The notes: generated from the sequence alone by a model not told the origin. DNA of 12,500 nucleotides from Symbiodinium natans (GCA_905221605.1 CAJNDS010001300.1:10001-22500), one strand, 5' to 3'. Counted from the stretch's first letter, positions 1 to 6,945 are shown. Program-made: numbers and translations.

Positions 1-19
1 ATTGCGTTTGCAAATGGGG

Positions 20-60
20 TGAGGGGGGGGGCTGGGGCTGCGCCCCCCCCAACCCTCCCG
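20..60. repeat. G9/C8 inverted repeat
   Basis: A run of nine G (23-31) and a run of eight C (43-50) flank an 11-nt spacer, and flanking GGGT and ACCC add partial pairing. Either strand could fold into a GC-only hairpin. No gene context explains it. It is probably low-complexity DNA, but it marks the left edge of the A-rich repeat block. Confidence 0.6.
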
Positions 61-119
61 CTTTTTTTCAAGCCGTGCAGAGCGCGCTTCAAAGCCCAAG
101 AACTTGTTGACACCCATCA

Positions 120-390
120 TGTGAGCGTATGAATAATATGAAAACATAGAGGGAATGCAGCTTTTTACAAGGAAAAGCAAGAAAACACACCATAAAGATA
201 GTTAATATTACGAAACGCAGAATGAATCCCATGAAAATATGGACGGAATGTAGCTTTTTCCCACGGAAAAACCAAGAAAGCGAATCACAAAAGAAGCATT
301 AATAAGAAATCTGACGAAAAGTAGTATGAATCCGATGAAAATATAGAGGGAATGATAGAAACCAAGAAACGAACCAAATAGGGTTTTCCC
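120..390. repeat. A-rich degenerate direct repeat, about 100-nt period
   Basis: Three related units begin near 129, 220 and 322. Each carries a version of ATGAAAATATAGAGGGAATG; the first two follow it with a T-run, and all three continue into GGAAAA or ACCAAGAAA-like sequence. Spacing is about 91-102 nt and divergence is obvious. There are no long open frames and no telomere-like heptamers. It looks like an old tandem or satellite-like repeat, quite different in composition from the rest of the window. Confidence 0.6.
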
Positions 391-432
391 TAGGAAAAAG
401 AAGGAAAAGCAACGTACGCTATTACGTTTGAC

Positions 433-675
433 GAAATCCGTCCAAAATGTAAGCAGAATAGGGTTTCCTTAGGAAAAACCAACGAAAACCTCAAGGAAAT
501 GACACCCTAGGAAAAACCAAGGAATACCTAAGGGAAATGACAGGAAATCCGTTTAAGATCTAAAAGAAATACGGTTTTCCCTATGGAAAACCAACGAAAA
601 CCTAAGGGAAATGACAGAAAATCCGTCCAAAATGTAAGGAAAGTAGGTTTTTCCTAGAGAAAACCAAGAAAATCG
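433..675. repeat. A-rich degenerate direct repeat, 72-75-nt unit
   Basis: Units begin with GAAATCCGTCCAAAATGTAA or a variant near 433, 543 and 617. Each continues through a TAGGGTTTTCCCTAGG-like inverted motif, then ACCAACGAAAACC and AAGGGAAATGACA. A partial extra unit without the ATCCGT part lies between the first two (about 505-541). The TTTTCC/GGAAAA core is self-complementary and can form a small hairpin in each unit. It is related in style to the repeat at 120-390. Confidence 0.65.
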
Positions 676-920
676 ATAAAAAAAAGACCCCCCAAAACAA
701 AAGACCCCAAAGCGCCCTAAGCCCGAAACGTAACGGTAGAGGTCTCTCCATGGACCCTAAACCTGGCCATAACACCGAAACTCAACCTGTAAGCCTTAAG
801 CCTAAGCACAGCTATGAGACCCAGCCTGGCCTCATCCCCAAATGACTCCAATCCCCCTGAAGAAGCCGACCCCCAAGCTGGGAATCGCCCCTAAACATGT
901 GCAGCACTAAACTCAGCCCG
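676..920. other. Low-complexity, A/C-rich stretch without a supported gene
   Basis: This stretch holds runs such as AAAAAAAGACCCCCC and sparse degenerate heptamer-like words (CCCTAAACC, GCCTTAAGCC). It reads as decayed repeat DNA. No splice-flanked open frame or RNA gene is apparent on either strand. Confidence 0.5.
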
Positions 921-1050
921 GGCGCGAAAAAAGCCCCAGACCCAGCCCAGGGCAGTCCGGACAGGGTGCGAAAAAAACCCAAATCCTGAACAGGGTGCCA
1001 AGGGAGCCAATTCGGGGTGTAAAAAAAGCCCTGCCCCTGCAGATTTCCCG
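921..1050. repeat. Poly-A-punctuated imperfect repeat, 44-49-nt period
   Basis: Runs of six or seven A occur near 927, 971 and 1020. The first two are preceded by a GCG box and the third by GTGT; each is followed by CCC. The intervening sequence carries AGGGTGC or AGGGCAG words and CCAAG or CCCAG words. On the other strand the units read GGGCTTTTTTCGCGCCC-like. The resulting minus-strand frame repeats FF-x-P-x-x-LPW, which is a by-product of the repeat and not evidence for a protein. Confidence 0.55.
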
Positions 1051-1147
1051 AACCCATGTGTTTTGACGTTGCTTGGCAGCAGGGGGGGCTCGCGGAAGGC
1101 GGGTGGGGTTCCACGGGGGACTTACCCCACCCAAGCCATGATGTTGC

Positions 1148-1756
1148 ATGTGCTCATCCCAGCTTCGCCAAGATCTCCTTCATTCATCTAGCGATCGCAT
1201 GCGTAGGGCGAGATCTGCTGTAGCCATGCAAAAACAACTTGTCTCAAAGCAATGCCGCGTGAGTCATGAAACGGTGTTTTTCGAAAACATGCGTGAACCC
1301 ACCCCTTTGGTAGGCGGCACTGGACTGGGTGACCAAAGCGCGCTCAAGGACGCTTTTTCAGCTCGAAGTCCTAGTCCAAACCCGCATGCTGACTCCTCTT
1401 TCGCTTCGTCCCGCTTCGGACGAAGTGACGGTTTTTGCAAGCCACAAACCTGTTTTCAGACTCCGCTTTCACCTCTTCCGGCGCTGCATGAGCCTTTGAA
1501 GGCAACACGACGTCAGGCGCCAGTGCCACGTGGCCACAAGGCGGGATGGCCTGAGCTAGGGCGCACGCGGTGCCCTGCAACGGCCCGTGGCCTTTGTGTC
1601 AACGAACGCCCGAGGTTGGATGCTTGGTTTCATGATCAGCCCCTGCGACAACTAGGTCCACCAGGTCCGCGAGCGATCTCGTGGCCGTTTGGCCGCCGAT
1701 CGCCCAAGAGGTCCGCGGCCAGTGCCTGGCTCACAGCCCTAAACCCTGAACCCTAA
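1148..1756 (+). other. 202-codon open frame, probably not coding
   Basis: The frame opens with MCSSQLRQDLLHSSSD and ends inside the first telomere-like tract (LTALNPEP, stop). It covers the longest unique stretch in the window. I recognise no domain, signal peptide or membrane segment. Third codon positions are close to 50% G+C with no AAG or C/G bias, unlike the candidate exons further right. Its last codons are telomere-like repeat. A 10-bp hairpin (1402-1411 with 1418-1427) lies inside it. I regard it as a chance frame, or at most part of an untranslated or intronic region. A lineage-specific protein cannot be ruled out. Confidence 0.2.
1402..1427. repeat. 10-bp hairpin with 6-nt loop
   Basis: CGCTTCGTCC pairs with GGACGAAGTG (one G-T wobble) across the loop CGCTTC. 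The loop repeats the first bases of the arm, so a slipped alternative fold is possible. Function unknown. Confidence 0.6.
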
Positions 1757-1801
1757 ACCCTAAACCCTAAGCCTAAACCCTAAACCCTAAACCCTGAACC
1801 C
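1738..1801. repeat. Telomere-like tract, CCCTAAA orientation
   Basis: About nine heptamers, with variants CCCTGAA and GCCTAAA. First of the interstitial tracts. It abuts unique DNA on both sides, so it is not a chromosome end. Confidence 0.95.
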
Positions 1802-1944
1802 GTTCAAGAAGGAATCTGAGGATTCCTGCTCGCTGTTCTCCTCGATGCACGCGCCAGGCGGCACATGACGCCTTCCCACACCCTGGCGCCATGCGAGCAG
1901 TAGATCTTGAGTAGCTCAAGCCATAAGCCCTAAACACACCACTT
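1802..1944. other. Unique island with two small palindromes
   Basis: The island holds a perfect 7-bp hairpin (AGGAATC with GATTCCT, loop TGAG, 1810-1827) and CTTGAG-TAG-CTCAAG (1906-1920). A short + frame (FKKESEDSCSLFSSMHAPGG, then stop) could be an exon fragment, but no pyrimidine tract precedes it and no clear donor follows. I do not call it coding. Confidence 0.4.
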
Positions 1945-2026
1945 TTAACACAAAACCCCAAAACCCTAAACCCGAAACCCGAAACCCGAAACCCTAAACC
2001 CTAAACCCTAACCCTAAACCCTAAGC
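1945..2026. repeat. Telomere-like tract, CCCTAAA with CCCGAAA block
   Basis: CCCTAAA heptamers with an internal run of CCCGAAA variants (about 1969-1992) and one hexameric CCCTAA slip. It lies directly upstream of the strongest candidate exon. Confidence 0.95.
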
Positions 2027-2037
2027 CACCGAGCCAG

Positions 2038-2113
2038 GGACAAGTGCCAGCACCTCCTCGAGGAGAATGCCGAGATCGCGCGGCAGCTGAGCGAGGAGAA
2101 GATGCAGGCGCCG
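2038..2113 (+). CDS. Candidate internal exon, coiled-coil-like
   Basis: An AG|G acceptor (…GAGCCAG) precedes a frame reading DKCQHLLEENAEIARQL followed by SEEKMQAP. It ends at CCG|GTTTAG, where the donor is formed by the first telomere-like heptamer. Of 25 codons in this frame, 24 end in G or C, against few in the other open frame; this is the strongest coding signature in the window. Leu, Ala and Ile spacing with many Glu suggests a coiled coil. The acceptor lacks a proper pyrimidine tract because a CCCTAAA tract occupies that place. Predicted phase is 1 nt in and 0 out. The protein is not identified; a cytoskeletal or flagellar coiled-coil protein is possible but unproven. Confidence 0.55.
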
Positions 2114-2160
2114 GTTTAGGGTTTAGGGTTTAGGGTTTAGGGTTTAGGGTTTAGGGTTCA
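2114..2160. repeat. Telomere-like tract, TTTAGGG orientation
   Basis: Six near-perfect heptamers starting exactly at the predicted 5' splice site of the preceding exon, so the first repeat would provide the GT of the intron. Confidence 0.95.
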
Positions 2161-2251
2161 GGGGCACATCCTAAAACCTTAAGCCCCAAGACCCTAGGCC
2201 TCCTATGCAGTAAACCTTAGATCCTAAGCCAGCAAAAGGGATTCGGACTAA

Positions 2252-2284
2252 GGGTTTAGGGTTTAGGGTTTAGGGTTTAGGGTT
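2252..2284. repeat. Telomere-like tract, TTTAGGG orientation
   Basis: Four to five heptamers between two unique islands. The island to the left (2161-2251) has scattered degenerate heptamers and no convincing exon. Confidence 0.95.
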
Positions 2285-2450
2285 GAAGGGCTTACAGTAA
2301 ACCGCACAAAGTTGGAACATGATTTGTTTATGGGAAATCCACACTGGAGCCAAAGACCCTAGACCACAGCAATGGGGAAGGGCGACGCGGACCAACCCTA
2401 GGTAGTGACTAGAGCTGTAGTATACCTTTTTGGGATATGGGGAGAGGTGG
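2285..2450. other. Unique island, no supported gene
   Basis: A possible short start-containing frame (ATGGGGAAGGGCGACGCGG, MGKGDADQP) begins near 2383, but it hits TAG at once, just before a GTAGTG donor-like word. It could be a first exon only with a non-canonical donor. I see nothing else here. Confidence 0.35.
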
Positions 2451-2516
2451 TTTAGGGTTTAGGGTTTAGGGTTTAGGGCTTAGGGTTTAGGGTTTAGGGT
2501 TTAGGGTTTAGGGTTG
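2451..2516. repeat. Telomere-like tract, TTTAGGG orientation
   Basis: About nine heptamers with one GGGCTTA variant. Confidence 0.95.
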
Positions 2517-2576
2517 GAGTTTACTGTACTGTAATTGTTCGGTGCAATTCGGAAGCCAGGGTGTTCCCTGTCCCAG

Positions 2577-2623
2577 GCACCTTTGCACTGTTGTGTTTCT
2601 TGCCTTCTTTCAACCCCAAGCTC
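2577..2623 (+). CDS. Weak candidate exon
   Basis: A pyrimidine-rich acceptor (GTGTTCCCTGTCCCAG|G) and a GTAAAC donor bracket 47 nt. All three frames are open, so there is no frame evidence; one reads TFALLCFLPSFNPKL. The same T/C-rich stretch could equally be the pyrimidine tract of an acceptor at CCCCAAG (2620). Kept as a possibility only. Confidence 0.2.
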
Positions 2624-2624
2624 G

Positions 2625-2750
2625 TAAACCCTAAACCCTAGAACCCTAGAACCCTAAACCCTAAACCCTAAACCCTAAACCCTAAACCCTAAACCCTCAA
2701 CCCTAAACCCTAAACCCTAAACCCTAAACCCTAAACCCTAAACCCTAAAC
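2625..2750. repeat. Telomere-like tract, CCCTAAA orientation
   Basis: About eighteen heptamers with CCCTAGA and CCCTCAA variants. A CTCG tetramer flanks both ends (AGCTCGTAAACC and AAACTCGCTGG), which may be microhomology at the junctions. Confidence 0.95.
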
Positions 2751-2769
2751 TCGCTGGCTGAGCCCGAAG

Positions 2770-2833
2770 GTGCTTCGCATCCAGCTGGCTGCCGAGAGAA
2801 GGAGGCGGTTGCAGCTCCGCTCGGAATCCCAGG
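2770..2833 (+). CDS. Candidate internal exon, Arg-rich helix
   Basis: The preferred frame reads VLRIQLAAERRRRLQLRSES; 17 of 21 codons end in G or C, more than in either other frame, though all three are open. The acceptor could be CGAAG|GTG or CTGAG|CCC, eight bases upstream. The donor would be CAGG|GTTTGG, again made of degenerate telomere-like sequence. CCCTAAA repeats lie upstream and G-rich repeats downstream. The peptide is strongly basic and helix-prone; no family is recognised. Confidence 0.35.
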
Positions 2834-2965
2834 GTTTGGGGTTTCGGGTTTAGGTTTTGGGGTCTAGGGGTAGGGATTCAGGGTTTTCGGGGGTTTTGGG
2901 GTTTTCGGGGTTTGTAGGGCTTAGGGCTTCAGGGTTTACGGAGGGTTTGTGGGGTTTGGGTTCGC
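2834..2965. repeat. Degenerate G/T-rich telomere-like block
   Basis: Mixed GGGTTT, GGGGTTTT, TTCGGG and TTTAGGG words without a fixed period. At least four G-runs of three or more lie close together on the + strand, so G-quadruplex formation is plausible. Confidence 0.8.
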
Positions 2966-3034
2966 TTAAGGGCGATTCGACTGAATGTTGGGGGTCCAGG
3001 CCTTACTCCTTTTAGAAGGCTGTTTGTTTTTTAG

Positions 3035-3161
3035 GTGCATCCAGTTTCGTAGTACATTTCAGCTTTGTTTCGGCAAAGTACAAGTAGTAGCTGGATTTAT
3101 CTGCGTTTCATGGAGCTTGAGGCGTCTTTTTGGCTTCTTCAAAGCAGACAAAGTTCCGGAG
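3035..3161 (+). CDS. Doubtful exon with strong acceptor
   Basis: TGTTTGTTTTTTAG|G is the best pyrimidine-tract acceptor in the window. After it a frame stays open for 42 codons (starting CIQFRSTFQLCFGKVQ, ending GFFKADKVPE) to a GAG|GTCTGA donor; read through, a stop follows two codons later. Phase would be 1 in and 0 out. Third positions are T-rich, unlike the other candidates, and the peptide is hydrophobic. It may be a T-rich intron piece instead of an exon. Confidence 0.25.
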
Positions 3162-3396
3162 GTCTGAACATAGGAGCTGGGGATGAGGGGCTTAGGTTTT
3201 CGGGCCGGATTTGCTGAATGAAGTCCCTTGGGGGGTACGACGCGTTTCGTCGGTATGTTTGCTTTTGATGTGGAGTCCCTTTCTGGTGAGCCTGTTTGGG
3301 GGCTGCGCCAAATGCAAGCCTGCGTCTCAACATAGGGTTCGCTGCCGGGACTTCATTAAAGCTCCACGCCCCCCAATACCCTAAGGCCCTAAACAA
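3162..3396. other. Unique stretch with inverted repeat, no supported gene
   Basis: TGAAGTCCC (3219-3227) is the exact reverse complement of GGGACTTCA (3347-3355). A small hairpin CGACG-CGTTT-CGTCG lies just inside the left arm. A minus-strand frame of 85 codons crosses this stretch, but its composition follows the inverted repeat and nothing in it is recognisable. Confidence 0.4.
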
Positions 3397-3479
3397 ACCC
3401 TAGACCCTAAACCCTAAACCCTAAACCCTAAACCCTAAACCCTAAACCCTAAACCCTAGACCCTAAACCCTAAACCCCC
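3397..3479. repeat. Telomere-like tract, CCCTAAA orientation
   Basis: About eleven heptamers with CCCTAGA variants at both ends. It leads directly into the CCCCCTAGCAG acceptor of the next island. Confidence 0.95.
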
Positions 3480-3485
3480 TAGCAG

Positions 3486-3572
3486 ATGATGTGCCGCAGC
3501 ATGCGCGAGGTCAGCGGAGCGCGTTCCTGGACCGCTATGCTGAGCAGGCGGTGGCAGGGCAATGTGCGCTGA
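3486..3572 (+). CDS. Candidate exon, frame ambiguous
   Basis: After CCCCCTAGCAG| two frames are open. One (24 of 28 codons ending G or C) begins MMCRSMRE, has a donor-like GAG|GTCAGC after eight codons, and otherwise runs to a TGA at 3570. The other reads DVPQHARGQRSAFLDRYAEQ and then AVAGQCALK, which looks more protein-like but is less biased (20 of 31). The island is unusually GC-rich and lies between two CCCTAAA tracts. Coding is likely, but frame and end are unsettled. Confidence 0.35.
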   Translation: MMCRSMREVSGARSWTAMLSRRWQGNVR

Positions 3573-3579
3573 AGCCTTT

Positions 3580-3715
3580 ACCCTAAACCCTAAACCCTAA
3601 ACCCTAAACCCTAAACCCTAAACCCTAAACCCCAAACCCTAAACCCTAAACCCTAAACCCTAAACCCTAAACCCTAAACCCTAAACCCTAAACCCCAAAA
3701 CTAAACCCTGAAACA
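3580..3715. repeat. Telomere-like tract, CCCTAAA orientation
   Basis: About eighteen heptamers with CCCCAAA variants, grading into the degenerate block that follows. Confidence 0.95.
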
Positions 3716-4020
3716 CTGACACCCCCAATACCCTAAAGCCTAAAGCCCCAAAACCCTAAAACCCTGGAGCCCTAAACCCCAAAAACCCCCAAGACCCTAA
3801 GCCCTAAAACCCTGAAACCTCCAAGACCCTAAGCCTGAAAGTCCTAAGACCCAAAACCCCACAACCCTAAACCGCTCTAAACCCCAAGACCCTAAACCCT
3901 AAAACCCTGAAGACAACCTAAGCGGGCAGGTGTAGGGATGAGGGCTTAGGCTTTGGGGGTTGACCCTGAACCCTAAACCCTTAACCGAAACCCTAAACCC
4001 TAACCCTAAACCCTTTGAGT
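3716..4020. repeat. Degenerate CCCTAAA-type block
   Basis: Heptamer words separated by one to several extra bases (CCCTAAAGCC, CCCCAAAACCC, CCCTGAAACC, CCCCAAGACC). It looks like an old tract decayed by indels and substitutions. No gene is seen in it. Confidence 0.8.
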
Positions 4021-4132
4021 TTGTAGAGTTTACGGATTAGGGTAGATGGGTGGCCTGGCTGAAAACCCCTAAACCCTCAGCACTCAGCCCGGTTGTACTC
4101 CCTCCCCCCTCGAGCATCCTTCATGACAGTTT
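4021..4132. other. Unique island, nothing supported
   Basis: Mixed sequence with a C/T-rich stretch (CTCCCTCCCCCCTCGAG) and no clear exon or RNA gene. Confidence 0.4.
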
Positions 4133-4262
4133 TGGGTTTAGGGTTTAGGGTTTAGGGTTTAGGTTCCAGGGTTTAGGGTTTAGGGTTTAGGGTTTAGGGT
4201 TTAGGTTCCAGGGTTTAGGTTTGGAGTCTAGGTCCTAGTCTAGGTCTTGAGGTTTAGGGTTC
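4133..4262. repeat. Telomere-like tract, TTTAGGG orientation
   Basis: Two runs of about five heptamers, each ending in TTTAGGTTCCAGGG, so a larger unit of roughly 45 nt is duplicated here. It grades into TCTAGGTC variants. Unlike most tracts upstream of an exon, it is in the G-rich orientation. Confidence 0.9.
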
Positions 4263-4300
4263 GCTGTCCCTCTAAACGAGCCTGACAAGATTCTGCTTAG

Positions 4301-4354
4301 GCAGACCAGGAGAATGAGAAGATGGAAAAGAAGCAGCGGGGCCCAGATATTCGG
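4301..4354 (+). CDS. Candidate internal exon, 18 codons, phase 0-0
   Basis: A T/C-containing acceptor (GATTCTGCTTAG|GCA) and a CGG|GTATTT donor bracket exactly 54 nt, read as ADQENEKMEKKQRGPDIR. One other frame is open but less plausible, and the third is stopped. The peptide is charged and helix-prone, matching the style of the other Lys/Glu-rich candidates. A TTTAGGG tract begins within the first bases of the predicted downstream intron. Family unknown. Confidence 0.45.
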
Positions 4355-4357
4355 GTA

Positions 4358-4388
4358 TTTAGGGTTTAGGGTTTAGGGTTCAGGGTTG
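4358..4388. repeat. Short telomere-like tract, TTTAGGG orientation
   Basis: Three to four heptamers immediately after a GTA donor. The following 130 nt hold a loose repeat of AGGG/ATACA/TATA words (4395-4512), with no gene seen. Confidence 0.9.
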
Positions 4389-4525
4389 CGTGTTTGGGTA
4401 TATGGGGTTTGTGGGGCACAAGGGATTACTTAGAGTATATGAGGATATATACAGGGAACAGGATACACAGAGTATACAGGGTACGTAGGACATACATAGG
4501 ACAAATAGGGTATTGGGGTGGACTG

Positions 4526-4662
4526 AACCCGAAACCCGAAACCCGAAACCCGAAATCCTGAATCCAAAAAACCGTAAGCCCTAACTTTAAACCCTAAACC
4601 CTAAACCCTAAACCCTAAACCCTAAACCCTAAACCCTAAACCCTAAACCCTAAACCCTAAAC
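4526..4662. repeat. CCCGAAA run followed by CCCTAAA tract
   Basis: Four CCCGAAA units, a degenerate spacer, then about eleven perfect CCCTAAA units. The CCCGAAA units cluster instead of scattering, which suggests amplification after a single T-to-G change. Confidence 0.95.
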
Positions 4663-4701
4663 TGCCGAGAGCGCCGCTGTCCTTTTGCATGGGCGCTCGA
4701 G

Positions 4702-4769
4702 GCTTCGACCGAGGTCCCCGAAAGCCTCCCGGTGGACGGGGCCTGCAGTGCCTGACTACGCCTACGGGC
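4702..4769 (+). CDS. Candidate exon with strong GTAAGC donor
   Basis: A T-containing acceptor (CTGTCCTTTTGCATGGGCGCTCGAG|G) and an ACGGGC|GTAAGC donor, one of the better donors here, bracket 68 nt. Two frames are open: LRPRSPKASRWTGPAVPDYA (16 of 22 codons GC-ending) and FDRGPRKPPGGRGLQCLTTP (14 of 22). The third stops near the end (ASTEVPESLPVDGACSA). CCCTAAA repeats precede it. Coding is plausible, but the frame is undecided. Confidence 0.3.
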
Positions 4770-5329
4770 GTAAGCCCTAATAATGAGGACCCCAAAACCC
4801 ACGCCGTTGGCATGTTTTGGTGTTTTTTGGGGGTCTGGGGGTACCTTGTCTGGGGGGCCTGAGGTCCCAGGCTGGCAGATTCCAGGAACTGGGACCCCGC
4901 CTCGGACCCTTCATGGGACCCCCCTGAAACCCTGGCCCCTGAAAGGAATTTTGTGGAGCCTTGCTTCTGGGCCTGTTCAGGGGGGCTGAAACCGCTGCAA
5001 TCCCTCCCTTCCTGGATGGCTGGACGCCGACCCGCCTGAGCCTGCCACGGCATTGAGGATCTCTGTACCTTTTGACTTTGCAAGCAGGGGCCGGCCGAGG
5101 TCCCTGCTTCCCCCTAGCGTTTTGCTGCGGCCGGGGGTTGCCCAGACCCGTAATGAAAATGTTGGGTTTTTAGTATTGCAATCGATGGCTTTGGGCACCC
5201 CTCCATTTTACTCCGTGAAAGCTCCAAGAAGCCTACGAGCCACTGACAGGCTCCACAAAGCTCGGGAGGCCCCACCCTGCTCTTTCTCTGTAAAACAAGA
5301 AAGCCCCCCTTGAGGGGGCTTTGGGGGGT
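4770..5329. other. Unique stretch, no firm gene; contains inverted repeats
   Basis: This 560-nt stretch lacks telomere-like tracts. Open frames on both strands overlap and show no codon bias. A perfect inverted repeat CCCCCCTGAA / TTCAGGGGGG (4919-4928 and 4976-4985) encloses CCCCTGAAA-type direct repeats. A good acceptor (ACCTTTTGACTTTGCAAGCAG|G, 5087) followed 12 nt later by GAG|GTCCCT could be a microexon, but four codons are not evidence. Best read as intron or spacer. Confidence 0.4.
5300..5322. repeat. Perfect 9-bp hairpin AAAGCCCCC / GGGGGCTTT
   Basis: A nine-bp perfect stem with a five-base loop (CTTGA). In a bacterium this would look like an intrinsic terminator. Here it sits in a eukaryotic-looking spacer just before a small telomere-like tract, and its role is unknown. 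Confidence 0.75.
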
Positions 5330-5400
5330 GAACCCTAAACCCTGAATGAGAATAGTTTGGGTGGTTGGGGTGGGACTACATGCTAACGCAAGCGAGCGGC

Positions 5401-5549
5401 CCCTAAACCCTAAACCCGAAACCCGAAACCCGAAACCCGAAACCCTAAACCCTAAACCCTAAACCCTAAACCCGAAACGCGAAACCCGAAACCCTAAACC
5501 CTAAACCCTAAACCCTAAACCCTAAACCCTAAACCCTAAACCCTAAACC
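5401..5549. repeat. CCCTAAA tract with two CCCGAAA clusters
   Basis: About twenty heptamers. CCCGAAA units occur in two clusters (near 5415-5440 and 5472-5490, the second with one CGCGAAA), separated by perfect CCCTAAA units. This may be a higher-order duplication of a roughly 60-nt segment. Confidence 0.95.
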
Positions 5550-5558
5550 GTTTTCGAG

Positions 5559-5629
5559 CCCGAGTCCAAGATACCCGAACAAACTGCAAGAGATGTCCAA
5601 GCTCTGTCACCCAAATCATGGTTGCGTCA
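5559..5629 (+). CDS. Weak candidate exon, frame ambiguous
   Basis: An acceptor-like CCGTTTTCGAG| precedes it, and GTTAAG or, 16 nt later, GTTTAGGG could be donors. Three frames are open to about here, for example PESKIPEQTARDVQALSPKS and PSPRYPNKLQEMSKLCHPNH. Third-position G+C is low in all of them, unlike the better candidates. It is flanked by CCCTAAA upstream and TTTAGGG downstream, the arrangement typical of the other islands. Confidence 0.25.
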
Positions 5630-5643
5630 TGTTAAGTTCCTGA

Positions 5644-5712
5644 AGGGTTTAGGGTTTAGGGTTGAGGGTTTAGGGTTTAGGGTTTGGGGTTTCGGCTTTC
5701 GGGTTTAGCGGC
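5644..5712. repeat. Telomere-like tract, TTTAGGG orientation
   Basis: Heptamers with TTGAGGG, TTTGGGG and TTTCGGC variants. It is followed at once by degenerate CCCTAA-type words (5712-5830), so the orientation flips here inside a predicted intron. Confidence 0.9.
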
Positions 5713-5854
5713 CCTAAACCCCGTAAGCCCTAACACCCTAAGCCCCTCAACCCCTAAAGCCCTAAAGCCCTAAACCCCTAAGCCTCAAACCCTTAAAGCC
5801 AAAGCCCCTCAACCCTAAGTCCCAAAACCACTAACTTCCCCGACTGCTTCACAG

Positions 5855-5888
5855 GATCTCTGACCTGGGTCAGAGCCTGAAGGAGTAG
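5855..5888 (+). CDS. Possible terminal exon
   Basis: A C/T-rich acceptor (CTTCCCCGACTGCTTCACAG|G) is followed by ISDLGQSLKE and TAG. All frames close within 35 nt, so this is either a last coding exon, a very short exon (a GTCAGA donor lies 14 nt in), or non-coding. A CCCTAA-type block lies upstream and TTTAGGG repeats downstream. Confidence 0.25.
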
Positions 5889-5916
5889 CGGCCCAAGCTT
5901 TGTGTTTTCGGACCTT

Positions 5917-5943
5917 AGGGTTTAGGGTTTAGGGTTTAGGGTT
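5917..5943. repeat. Short telomere-like tract, TTTAGGG orientation
   Basis: Four heptamers. The following unique stretch to 6180 has no supported gene; a short ATG frame (MFSIKDC, near 6043) meets TAG directly before a GTTTAAG donor-like word. Confidence 0.9.
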
Positions 5944-6184
5944 GTCCCTTAGGAGGAGGAGGCTGGGGGCTTTCTAGGGGTTTCCTTGGAGGTTCGCCCT
6001 TACGCTAACTGTCCTCATTCGGGATTCTTGTACTCCCTATCATGTTCTCTATCAAGGACTGCTAGGTTTAAGGGGGGAACATCCCAAGGTTTCGAGTTAC
6101 CAGGAGGGTCGAAGGCTCTAAGGGCTTGAGCGTACAAGAGTTGGCGAGGGCTCAGAAGAGCTTCAAGATCTAACTGAGGTTGAG

Positions 6185-6539
6185 GGCTGTGGGGTTCACG
6201 GAAGATCTGATGCCGCCTCTGAGGACCCGCGCAGAAGTCGAAAAGTACAAGAAGGACCGGATGGAGGGCTTTCCTGAAAGTAGGGTTCAGGGTTTAGGGT
6301 TTAGGGGCGTTCGCTTGCGTTTATGCGCAGGCTTTTTTGAAAGGACATTGACGAATTGCTTTAAAAGATGGTTTTTGGCCGTCACGCGGGATAGCTTCAG
6401 AAGCCATATGCATGTGTTCCAACACCGTCTTGCGAGCTCCGGGCTGCCAACGGATCATCACGCCTGGGAAAAAATTAAACCAACACCCCGTGGGGGCCGA
6501 ACCAAACTCAAGCGAAACCCCCGCGGACAGCCAAGATAA
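6185..6539 (+). CDS. Possible coding region, with or without a 51-nt intron
   Basis: The frame is open for about 118 codons from a TTGAG|G acceptor-like point to TAA. The first part reads AVGFTEDLMPPLRTRAEVEK then YKKDRMEGFPE. A GTAGGG donor at 6280 and a TTATGCGCAG acceptor at 6330 would remove a 51-nt intron containing TTTAGGG repeats without shifting frame. The second part reads FFERTLTNCFKRWFLAVTRD and ends in a basic tail, LKRNPRGQPR. No family is recognised and no ATG starts it cleanly. Codon bias is weak in the second half. This is one of the longer plausible coding pieces, but it could be chance. Confidence 0.3.
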
Positions 6540-6690
6540 CGCCGCACCAAGACCCAAGCTGCACCAAAGGCCAAGCGGCACCTAAAAACAAACAAGCTGC
6601 ACCACCAAATCCTAGAGGTCTGGGGGTCGTAGTTCTGGGGCTTAGGGGGTTCAGGACGCCCTGAACCCCAAAAGTTTTTGAGGCCTAGAC
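6540..6690. other. Unique stretch, nothing supported
   Basis: It begins with repeated GCACCAAG/GCTGCACC words (6541-6605, a loose short-period repeat) and then G- and A-rich sequence. No gene is seen. Confidence 0.4.
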
Positions 6691-6945
6691 TCTAAAGAAA
6701 CCCTAAACGCCCTAAACCCTAAACCCCACACTTTCAACCCTCAACCCCAAGACCCAAGTTAGATCCTCAACCCCAAAGTCGACTCCCCAATACAGCCCCA
6801 GCCCAAAGCGATCTAAAACCCCCAACCCCCCCCCCCCCCCCCCAATTGAAACCCCACACCACAGACCTTACCCCCTAACCCTTAACCCTTAACCCTAAAC
6901 CCTAGACCCTAAACCCCAAACCCTAAACCCTAAAACCCTCAAATC
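6691..6945. repeat. Degenerate CCCTAAA-type block with poly-C
   Basis: Decayed heptamers interrupted by an 18-nt C run (6826-6843), then cleaner CCCTAAA units at 6880-6940. Confidence 0.8.

Noticed and set aside
812-1149. Minus-strand frames of 78 and 100 codons
   Set aside because: Their FFxP…LPW repeats come from the poly-A-punctuated DNA repeat, and the two frames overlap the same repeat in different registers.
1218-1256. Dinoflagellate spliced-leader relic
   Set aside because: GTAGCCAT matches eight bases of the leader and a TCTCAAAG lies further on, but the middle does not align. It is probably chance.
1148-1756. 202-codon open frame as a real gene
   Set aside because: No domain, no codon-position bias, and its end is telomere-like repeat. 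Listed only as a doubtful frame.
3139-3396. 85-codon minus-strand frame
   Set aside because: It spans an inverted repeat and the edge of a CCCTAAA tract, and it has no recognisable motif.
4643-5198. Minus-strand frames of 146 and 73 codons
   Set aside because: One starts in a repeat-derived region, the frames overlap each other in GC-rich DNA, no splice context was found, and the peptides are Pro/Gly/Ser-rich without pattern.
5300-5322. Bacterial intrinsic terminator
   Set aside because: The hairpin is followed by TTTGGGGGG, not a U-run, and no bacterial gene or ribosome binding site is present.
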